NCBI GenBank assembly: GCA_046262995.1
Contig: JBHELQ010000102.1
Span: forward strand, 1 to 28,677
DNA: 28,677 bases
Direction: 5' to 3'
Origin: JBHELQ01 sp046262995
Lineage (GTDB): Bacteria > Actinomycetota > Thermoleophilia > Solirubrobacterales > Thermoleophilaceae
Part shown: piece after piece, positions 23,640 to 28,677 of the stretch
Layout of the letters: every line of letters begins with the position of its first letter
Numbering within the stretch: the first letter of the stretch is position 1
Made by a program: the position numbers and the translations under genes
Notes under the pieces: generated by a model
The model's database searches: none
Told to the model about the DNA's origin: nothing
What the model saw: only the letters and a program-made list of their open reading frames with translations

Positions 23640-24293
23640 TCAGCTGAGTTCGGTCCGAGCGAGCGCGCCCACCACCGACGGCGCCAGGTCCAGGTTCGCC
23701 AGCGAGCGCAGGAACGCGTGCGTGACGACCACGTGGATGCGCAGCTGGGTGATGCGGTAGAGCGGCCGACCGACGCGCTGGAACCAGCCCCAGCCGCCGA
23801 TCATGGGGAAGAAGCTCGCCACCTCCGAGGCGACCCAGACGGCTGCCTCGTCTCCGCGCTCGGCGACCCGCAGCACGGCGATCCGCAGGTAGCCCTTGCC
23901 GCGTCCGCCGGGGGCCACCAGCAGCCCGCGCTGGATGCGCCAGGTGACGCTGGCAGCATTTGCCCGGATGTCGTACTCCGGCGCCGAGAAGCGCAGCAGC
24001 ACGAGCGGCCGGCCGAGCAGGACGACCTCGCGCGAATCCGCCGTGTAGCGGACGCGCAGCAGGCCCAACGACATCCGGGTCAGGAAGCGCCAGTACGTTC
24101 GCGCCAGCCGTTCGAGGTACTCGGGGGTCCAGATCCGGTCGAGCTCGGAGCGGGGCAGCGTGACCTCGGCGGTCTGGCGGCTCGTCAGGCTGCCGTCAGG
24201 GTTCGAGCCGGATTGGGGGACTTCCAGGATCCGCACGCGGGCGCGCGCCTGGCGCCGCCGGGCCAGCATCCGGCGCGGGTCGCGCCTCCTCAC
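23640..24293 (-). CDS. Hypothetical protein, probably soluble
   Basis: This 217-residue protein is not recognised. The N-terminus is strongly basic (MRRRDPRRMLARRRQARARVR). The middle has alternating strands (SREVVLLGRPLVLLRF, ASVTWRIQRGLLVAP, GYLRIAVLRVAERGDEAAVWVASEVASFFP). The C-terminal part, GWFQRVGRPLYRITQLRIHVVVTHAFLRSLA, is probably helical. Codon use resembles its neighbours and the frame excludes competing genes. The start may be GTG 24293 (AAGAGGG upstream) or ATG 24269. It is transcribed toward glpX and divergent from the diguanylate cyclase. Confidence 0.6.
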   Translation of the reverse strand: MRRRDPRRMLARRRQARARVRILEVPQSGSNPDGSLTSRQTAEVTLPRSELDRIWTPEYLERLARTYWRFLTRMSLGLLRVRYTADSREVVLLGRPLVLLRFSAPEYDIRANAASVTWRIQRGLLVAPGGRGKGYLRIAVLRVAERGDEAAVWVASEVASFFPMIGGWGWFQRVGRPLYRITQLRIHVVVTHAFLRSLANLDLAPSVVGALARTELS

Positions 24294-24421
24294 GAGCCCT
24301 CTTGAATCGAAATCGCTCCGCCCACCCGCGCAATCTTCTCAGCGTGCGCGCGTTTCCTCCGTAGGCGGGGTTAGGATCAGACCGCGCCACCGAGTCGGGG
24401 AAAACAGAGGATCGCCGCCGT
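24294..24421. promoter_or_regulatory. Divergent spacer before the diguanylate cyclase gene
   Basis: This 128-bp gap contains TAGGAT in the run GGGTTAGGATCAG, about 45 nt before the ATG, a plausible plus-strand -10. It gives a leader ending with AGAGGATCGCCGCCGT, a weak ribosome site. No operator was recognised. Confidence 0.3.
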
Positions 24422-25402
24422 ATGACAGCCATCAGCGGGCCGCTTGGACGGCTCGATCGCTCCAAGGAGCAGCTCGCCAAGGCATGGCTCGTCCGGGTGA
24501 TCGAGCGCGCCTCACTCGAGGAGATCCGCGCGCTGCCCACCGACCGCATCGCCCGCGAGCTGCCCGAGCTGATCAGCGACCTGCTCAGGGTCGCCGCCGA
24601 GGCCGAGAGCGCCGAGGGGATCCAGCTCTCGGGCGACGCCATCGGGCGGGCGGCGGGCCTCGCGGCCCTGCGCGCCGGCGGCGACTTCTCGGCTGCCGAG
24701 CTCGCCCGGGACATAGCGGCCCTTCAGGCAGTGCTGTTGCGGGCGCTGCGGGACGAGTTCGCCGGCAGCGAGCCCCAGGCCTTCGCCGACGCCGCCGAGC
24801 GGCTGGCGGAGGCCGCGGGAGCGGTCCAGGCGGCGGCGGTCGAGGAGCTCGTCCGAACTCGCTCGCGCGAGCTCGAGTCGCAGGCGAATACCGATCCGCT
24901 GACCGGGCTCTACAACCTCCGTTACCTGCAGCGCGAGATCGCTCAGCTGCTGGACGTCCAGAAGCGCTACTCGCATCCCTTCGCGGTCCTCCTGCTCGAC
25001 ATCGACGGCTTGAAGCGCGTCAACGACGCCCACGGCCACCAGGCCGGCGACCGCGTCCTGATGCAGGTGGCGATGGCCATGCGCCGTGCCGTGCGGTCGG
25101 TCGACACGGCGGCGAGGTTGGGCGGCGACGAGTTCTGCGTGCTGGCGCCCGAGCAGGGCAGCGAGAGCGGCGCCAATCTGGCCGGCCGGCTGGTCGAGGC
25201 CATACGCGAAGAGGTGGTGACGCCCGACAACCCGCCGGTCGGCGTCTCGATCGGCGTGGCGGCGTGCCCCGAGCAGGGCGAGGAGGCCGACGCCCTGCTC
25301 GAGGCGGCCGACCAGGCCATGTACCGCGCGAAGGCCAACGGCGAGGCGGTGGCGGTGGGCGGCTCGAACGGCACAAAGCTCGCCGAGCAGGCGAAGCGCT
25401 AG
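24422..25402 (+). CDS. Diguanylate cyclase (GGDEF domain)
   Basis: This 326-residue enzyme makes cyclic di-GMP from GTP. The GGDEF domain starts with NTDPLTGLYNLRYLQREI near 156-173. It has the metal/substrate segment LLLDIDGLKRVNDAHGHQAGD at about 190-210 and the intact GGDEF at 234-238. The product-inhibition I-site RSVD (225-228) is exactly five residues upstream. YRAKANGEAV closes the domain. The first 150 residues are helical, soluble and have no transmembrane segment; they may be a RsbR-N-like or other sensory helical bundle, ending in a coiled linker. It converges on a response regulator gene 20 nt away, but not in one operon. Confidence 0.92.
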   Translation: MTAISGPLGRLDRSKEQLAKAWLVRVIERASLEEIRALPTDRIARELPELISDLLRVAAEAESAEGIQLSGDAIGRAAGLAALRAGGDFSAAELARDIAALQAVLLRALRDEFAGSEPQAFADAAERLAEAAGAVQAAAVEELVRTRSRELESQANTDPLTGLYNLRYLQREIAQLLDVQKRYSHPFAVLLLDIDGLKRVNDAHGHQAGDRVLMQVAMAMRRAVRSVDTAARLGGDEFCVLAPEQGSESGANLAGRLVEAIREEVVTPDNPPVGVSIGVAACPEQGEEADALLEAADQAMYRAKANGEAVAVGGSNGTKLAEQAKR

Positions 25403-25425
25403 CCGGCGAGCCCGGGGACCGGCTA
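25400..25425. terminator. Bidirectional hairpin carrying both stop codons
   Basis: TAGCCGG (25400-25406) pairs with CCGGCTA (25419-25425) around a 12-nt loop. The stem begins with the cyclase TAG stop on one strand and the regulator TAG stop on the other. It is symmetric and has no U-tract. It is likely a shared terminator or an economical overlap of stop and stem. Confidence 0.45.
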
Positions 25426-26043
25426 CTCGATCAGGCCGTGACGGATGCCGATGGCCACGGCCTGCGTGCGGGTCGATGCCTCGAGCTTGGCCAGGATCCG
25501 CTTCGTGTGGGTGCGGATCGTCTCCGTCGACAGGCCGAGTTTGGTCGCGACGGCATCCGTCTGCATGCCGTCGGCGAGCATCTGCAGGATCTCGCGCTGC
25601 CGGGCGCTCAGCGTGCGGTCGGCCTCGTCGAGCACGATCGTCGACGAGAGGCCGGGGTCGACGTAGAACTCGCCCTCGAGCGCGGCCTCGATCGCACGCA
25701 GCAGATCGGCGGAGGGGGAGTCCTTTCGCACGTAGCCCTTGACGCCTGCCTTCAGCGCTTCGCTCAGGAGGCGGGCCCCGCCGTCTGAGGTCAAGACGAC
25801 GACCGGCGCCGCCAGGCCCTGCAGGCTGTTGACCACCTCGGCGACGTCCGCGCCGGCTCGCCAGGGGTCGACAATGACGACGTCCAGGGACTCGCCGTTC
25901 ACGCGCCCGGCGGCCTCCTTGACGGACTCGGCGTCGGCGACCCGGGCCTCCTCCCAGGCCCCCTCGAGCAGCGCCCGAACGCCCGCTCGCACGACCGGGT
26001 GCTCATCCACTATCAGGCAGCGGGGAGCCTCCGTCGAGGGCAT
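25423..26043 (-). CDS. NarL/LuxR-type response regulator
   Basis: This 206-residue regulator from the ATG has a receiver domain with acidic Asp13 (LIVDEHPVVRAG), phospho-acceptor Asp59 (VVIVDPWRAG), Thr85 (VVLTSDGG) and Lys107 (YVRKDSP). A LuxR-type helix-turn-helix follows: LSARQREILQMLADGMQ, TDAVATKLGLSTETIRTHTKRILAKL. One acidic pocket position is Glu14 in place of Asp. The start may extend to TTG 26055/26052, but ATG 26043 lies 8 nt after TATTGT and is preferred. No histidine kinase is adjacent, so it is an orphan here. Confidence 0.9.
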   Translation of the reverse strand: MPSTEAPRCLIVDEHPVVRAGVRALLEGAWEEARVADAESVKEAAGRVNGESLDVVIVDPWRAGADVAEVVNSLQGLAAPVVVLTSDGGARLLSEALKAGVKGYVRKDSPSADLLRAIEAALEGEFYVDPGLSSTIVLDEADRTLSARQREILQMLADGMQTDAVATKLGLSTETIRTHTKRILAKLEASTRTQAVAIGIRHGLIE

Positions 26044-26051
26044 CGACGGCA

Positions 26052-26057
26052 ACAATA
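26052..26057 (-). promoter_or_regulatory. -10 hexamer (TATTGT) of the response regulator gene
   Basis: TATTGT on the minus strand ends 8 nt before the ATG at 26043, the same spacing as for three other genes. It favours that ATG over the upstream TTG codons. Confidence 0.4.
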
Positions 26058-26097
26058 CCTCCGGCCGCCGGGGGCGCCCCGCCGGGTGCCGTGCGGA

Positions 26098-26934
26098 TCA
26101 GGGGCCGGCGTGGGTGATCTCGCCCGTGTCGTCGAGCTCGAAGCGCATCGCATTCACCACGGCCCCGCCGAGGATGATGAGCGCCAGCGCGTAGAACCAG
26201 ACGAGGACGATTACGACGAACACGAACGTGGTGCCGAAGTGGCCGATCGTCGAGATGTGGTTCAGGTAGGCGGGGAAGGCGTAGTCGACGATGCCGATCG
26301 CCGCCGTGGCGGCGCCGCCCCCCGGCCAGATCGCGCCCCAGGGAACCAGGCGGTTGGGGACCGTCCAGTAGACGAGGCAGAGAATCGCGAACAGGAGCAG
26401 GAGGCCGGCGGCCAGGGTCAGGCCGTACACGACGCCCGCCACGTCGGAGAGACCGAACGGGAGGTCGTGGGCGCCGGAAGTCAGGAGGCTCTGCAGGGCC
26501 GGCACGGCCACGGTCGCGGCCATGAACAGCAGCACCACCACGAGCATCGCGAGCGCGAAGCGCTTCTGCTCCAGCCAGCTGCGGCAGCGGACGTGGTAGA
26601 TGCGGCAGAAGGCGGTGTCGAGCGCGCCCCAGAACGAGGCGCCGATCCAGATGCTCGACAGGGCCGCGAACACTCCGAGGCTCGTCGACGAGTTGCGCAC
26701 GCGCTCGAGCGCGTCAGTCAGGGTGTGCTCCGCCGCGGTGGGGAAGAGCTGCTGGAGGTCCTTGAGCACGCTGGTCTCGAGCTCGTGCGACTGGAGCAGG
26801 CGCCCGGCGACGAACAGCGCGAGGAGCGCCACGGGAAAGACCGAGAGCAGCAGGTTGTAGGCCACCATCCCCGAGAGGCCCGTGAGGTTGTCGGTGTAGG
26901 CCTTGCGGTAGAAGGTGGCGAGGTACGACTTCAA
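26098..26934 (-). CDS. YihY/BrkB family inner membrane protein
   Basis: This 278-residue protein has six predicted helices. The family opening is YRKAYTDNLTGLSGMVAYNLLLSVFPVALLALFVA, followed by a long loop, and it shares VLVWFYALALIILGGAVVNA near the end. The family (once called ribonuclease BN) lacks a settled function; it is a membrane protein with the same six-helix topology throughout. The ATG overlaps the stop of the preceding small basic gene (ATGA), so the two are coupled. The C-terminus is short and polar. Confidence 0.9.
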   Translation of the reverse strand: MKSYLATFYRKAYTDNLTGLSGMVAYNLLLSVFPVALLALFVAGRLLQSHELETSVLKDLQQLFPTAAEHTLTDALERVRNSSTSLGVFAALSSIWIGASFWGALDTAFCRIYHVRCRSWLEQKRFALAMLVVVLLFMAATVAVPALQSLLTSGAHDLPFGLSDVAGVVYGLTLAAGLLLLFAILCLVYWTVPNRLVPWGAIWPGGGAATAAIGIVDYAFPAYLNHISTIGHFGTTFVFVVIVLVWFYALALIILGGAVVNAMRFELDDTGEITHAGP

Positions 26935-27212
26935 GGCCGCGGAAGCCGCCGCAGCAGCTCGCGCGTGATGCCTGCGCCCACGCGGGCGCCGAGCACCGGG
27001 GCCTTCAGGGCGAGCCTCACCGCGTCGCCCACCGGATCGGCGTCAGCTGCGCGGGCCGGCTTGGCGTCGCGGGGCGCCGTGTCGGTGGCCGCCGGTTGCG
27101 ATGCCTCCGGGGGGCGCGACGCCTGGCGGGGCCTGCCCGCGGCGCGTTTCCGGCTGCGCGTTCCAGGGCGCGAGCGCGGCAGCTTGCCGAGCACTCCCCC
27201 TTCCTCGTCCAT
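26931..27212 (-). CDS. Small basic, disordered protein coupled to YihY
   Basis: This 93-residue protein is not recognised. The first 60 residues are low complexity, rich in Arg, Pro and Ala (RSRPGTRSRKRAAGRPRQAS). The last 33 (DPVGDAVRLALKAPVLGARV) form a probable amphipathic helix that could touch the membrane. The ATG start is 8 nt after TAGACT, and its stop overlaps the YihY start, which argues it is a true gene. It may help insert, anchor or regulate the YihY protein; this is an inference from coupling only. Confidence 0.6.
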   Translation of the reverse strand: MDEEGGVLGKLPRSRPGTRSRKRAAGRPRQASRPPEASQPAATDTAPRDAKPARAADADPVGDAVRLALKAPVLGARVGAGITRELLRRLPRP

Positions 27213-27220
27213 CGAGCGGC

Positions 27221-27226
27221 AGTCTA
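27221..27226 (-). promoter_or_regulatory. -10 hexamer (TAGACT) of the yihY operon
   Basis: TAGACT on the minus strand ends 8 nt before the ATG at 27212. GCGACA (27251-27246), 19 nt upstream, is a weak -35. Confidence 0.4.
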
Positions 27227-27404
27227 GTGGGGCATAATGTGAACGTGTCGCAGCCCGTGGGTCCCGGGTAGACCCTGCTGTGAGAACGTTTCGAGGCCAC
27301 CCTAACTGGGGACAAGTGGTGTCTTGTGTACCGCCGGGCAGGCCTCGGGGTGCAGGGAGCCGGGCCCAAGCCGACGAGTCAACGCAAATTCCGCGGTTTG
27401 TCGA

Positions 27405-27432
27405 TTGACTTCAAAAACTGAAGCCTTATAGT
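27405..27432 (+). promoter_or_regulatory. Sigma-70-type promoter of the sigma factor gene, with internal dyad
   Basis: TTGACT (27405-27410), a 16-nt spacer and TATAGT (27427-27432) form the best consensus promoter in the window. A dyad CTTCA-AAAAC-TGAAG (27409-27423) lies between the two hexamers and overlaps the -35, so a regulator could block it. The leader is about 59 nt. Confidence 0.65.
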
Positions 27433-27497
27433 CACGAACGTCTGTTTGAATCGGCCCGTCGCGGCGCGGCGGGCTGTGCGCGTAGCCAAGGAAGGAA

Positions 27498-28601
27498 ATG
27501 TCGGTAGCTGAACTGCAAGAGCTCGAGGAGGTCAAGCTCCTCCTCACGAAGGGGCAGCAAACCGGGGTCCTGACCTTCGCCGAGGTGGCGACGGCGCTCC
27601 AGGAGGTCGACCTCGACGAGGGCGACGTCGAGGATCTGCACACCTTCCTCGAGAAGTCCGAGATCGAGCTGGTCGAGGACCTCGACCCGGGCATCGCGCA
27701 GCAACCGGAGGAGGAGCGCGGCGACGCCAAGGGCCGGCGCCGCAAGGCCAAGGCCACGATCGACCTCAAGCCGGACATGACGACGGACTCGCTGCAGCTG
27801 TTCCTGAAGGACATCGGGAAGGTGCGGCTGCTGACGGCGCAGGAGGAGGTCGACCTGGCCAAGCGGATCGAGCGCGGCGACCTCGACGCCAAGCAGAAGA
27901 TGGTCGAGTCGAACCTGCGCCTGGTCGTCTCGATCGCCAAGAACTACCGCAACCAGGGCCTGCCGTTCCTGGACCTGATCCAGGAGGGCACGCTGGGCCT
28001 GGTCCGCGCGGCCGAGAAGTTCGACTACCGCAAGGGCTTCAAGTTCTCGACCTACGCCACCTGGTGGATTCGACAGGCGATCGCTCGCGCGCTTGCCGAC
28101 AAGGCGCGCACGATCCGGATCCCGGTGCACGTTGTCGAGAAGCTGAACAAGATCGGCCGCGCCGAGCGCAAGCTCGTCACCGAGCTGGGCCGTGAGCCCA
28201 CGCCGGAGGAGATCGCCGACGTCACGGGCATCGAGCCCGACGAGGTCGACTCGATCAAGCGGTCCGCGCAGGCGCCCGTGTCGCTCGAGAAGCCGGTCGG
28301 CGACGAGGAGGAGTCCGAGTTCGGCCAGTTCATCGCCGACGAGCGGGCCGAGTCGCCCTACGAGCGCGCCGCCGAGATTCTCACGAAGGAGGCTCTCCGC
28401 GAGGCGCTCGAGAACCTCTCGTACCGCGAGCGCCGCGTGCTCGAGCTCCGCTACGGGCTGGGCGGGGAGCACCCCCGCACGCTCGACGAGGTCGGCCGCA
28501 CGTTCAACGTGACGCGCGAGCGGATCCGTCAGATCGAGAACCAGTCGCTGAAGAAGCTCCAGAGCCTCGCCGAGGCGCAGAAGCTCCGCGACGTCGCCTA
28601 G
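27498..28601 (+). CDS. sigA: RNA polymerase principal sigma factor (RpoD/SigA)
   Basis: This 367-residue group 1 sigma factor directs RNA polymerase to housekeeping promoters. A short region 1.1-like segment (about 4-60) and an acidic/basic linker lead to region 1.2 (DSLQLFLKDIGKVRLLTAQE, about 97-116). Region 2 has NLRLVVSIAKNYRNQGLPF, DLIQEGTLGLVRAAEKFD and the -10-recognition and melting stretch GFKFSTYATWWIRQAI near 180-195. Region 3 follows. Region 4 carries the -35 helix-turn-helix TLDEVGRTFNVTRERIRQIE near the end. The start ATG has AAGGAAGG just upstream. The N-terminus is much shorter than in streptomycetes. Confidence 0.96.
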   Translation: MSVAELQELEEVKLLLTKGQQTGVLTFAEVATALQEVDLDEGDVEDLHTFLEKSEIELVEDLDPGIAQQPEEERGDAKGRRRKAKATIDLKPDMTTDSLQLFLKDIGKVRLLTAQEEVDLAKRIERGDLDAKQKMVESNLRLVVSIAKNYRNQGLPFLDLIQEGTLGLVRAAEKFDYRKGFKFSTYATWWIRQAIARALADKARTIRIPVHVVEKLNKIGRAERKLVTELGREPTPEEIADVTGIEPDEVDSIKRSAQAPVSLEKPVGDEEESEFGQFIADERAESPYERAAEILTKEALREALENLSYRERRVLELRYGLGGEHPRTLDEVGRTFNVTRERIRQIENQSLKKLQSLAEAQKLRDVA

Positions 28602-28622
28602 CACCGAGGACTCCTACGTCCG

Positions 28623-28636
28623 AGCGGCCGGCCGCT
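28623..28636 (+). terminator. Palindrome after the sigma factor gene
   Basis: AGCGGCCGGCCGCT is a perfect 14-bp palindrome (5-bp stem with 4-nt loop, or longer as a dimer), followed by TTT. It lies 21 nt after the stop. It may act as a weak terminator, but the stretch can also be read as coding (see findings). Confidence 0.25.
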
Positions 28637-28677
28637 TTGGCGCCGCCGGCTACGACCGCGTCCTCGCCCTCACGATG

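Larger units (their letters stand above)
27213..27497. promoter_or_regulatory. Long upstream region of the sigma factor gene
   Basis: This 285-bp region is the longest non-coding stretch here. It holds the yihY-operon promoter, the sigma factor promoter (separate entry) and small dyads: GGGTC-N7-GACCC near 27260-27276 and ACAAG-N6-CTTGT at 27312-27327. No tRNA-like cloverleaf or reading frame with coding character was seen. The AT content rises near 27380-27435, as expected for a promoter. Confidence 0.5.

Noticed and set aside
24422..26043. GGDEF protein and response regulator as one signalling operon
   Set aside because: They are convergent and separated by a symmetric hairpin, so they are not co-transcribed; a functional link is unproven.
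27213..27497. Possible small RNA or tRNA upstream of the sigma factor
   Set aside because: Only short dyads are present; no cloverleaf, no T-loop GTTCRA context and no coding frame.

Overview
The window is about 28.7 kb of very GC-rich, densely packed chromosome. No rRNA, tRNA, CRISPR array, transposase, integrase or phage gene is visible. Gene content points to an actinobacterium. It has a group 1 sigma factor with a short N-terminus, KorAB 2-oxoglutarate:ferredoxin oxidoreductase, a three-subunit proton-translocating transhydrogenase, two probable F420-dependent oxidoreductase families, ergothioneine genes and class II (GlpX) fructose bisphosphatase. A Thermoleophilia/Solirubrobacterales-like lineage is my guess; no phylogenetic marker was compared.

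Layout. 1-2337 (-): pntA1-pntA2-pntB, with pntB running off the left edge. 2454-5410 (+): korA-korB, divergent from pnt. 5407-6341 (-): a split YeeE/YedE sulfur-transport pair. 6398-7895 (-): a GNAT acetyltransferase and a DUF1152 protein. 7992-12832 (-): a compatible-solute ABC operon (ATPase, two permeases, lipoprotein binding protein). Upstream of it lie a second, diverged binding-protein paralogue and a small helical protein. 12892-13314 (+): a PPOX-type F420 protein. 13343-14152 (-): a serine alpha/beta hydrolase. 14265-15215 (+): a quinone-oxidoreductase-like MDR protein. 15212-15805 (-) and 15867-16751 (+): a TetR regulator and a divergent alpha/beta hydrolase that share two candidate operators. 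16757-21435 (-): thiolase, egtD, egtB, dodecin and an LLM-family enzyme. 21499-23525 (+): a multi-pass membrane protein and glpX. 23640-24293 (-): an unknown protein. 24422-25402 (+): a diguanylate cyclase. 25423-26043 (-): a NarL/LuxR response regulator. 26098-27212 (-): a YihY membrane protein and a small basic protein. 27498-28601 (+): the principal sigma factor.

The genes mostly serve core metabolism and stress tolerance. They cover redox balance (Pnt, KorAB, the MDR and F420 enzymes), thiol/antioxidant synthesis (EgtBD), osmolyte uptake (ABC operon), gluconeogenesis (GlpX), acyl-CoA metabolism (thiolase) and signalling (GGDEF, response regulator, sigma factor). Translation-coupled ATGA/GTGA/TGATG junctions are common inside operons.

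I did not find a convincing new multi-gene system. The most interesting signals are finer. At least eleven genes have a TANNNT-like or similar -10 hexamer 6-11 nt before the start codon, which implies widespread leaderless transcription. In two places the upstream gene's TAG stop codon forms the first half of that -10. Other points of note are two similar 17-bp near-palindromes in the TetR/hydrolase intergenic region, a degenerate osmolyte-binding paralogue, an alpha/beta hydrolase without the expected catalytic histidine, and a dodecin without the usual flavin-stacking tryptophan.
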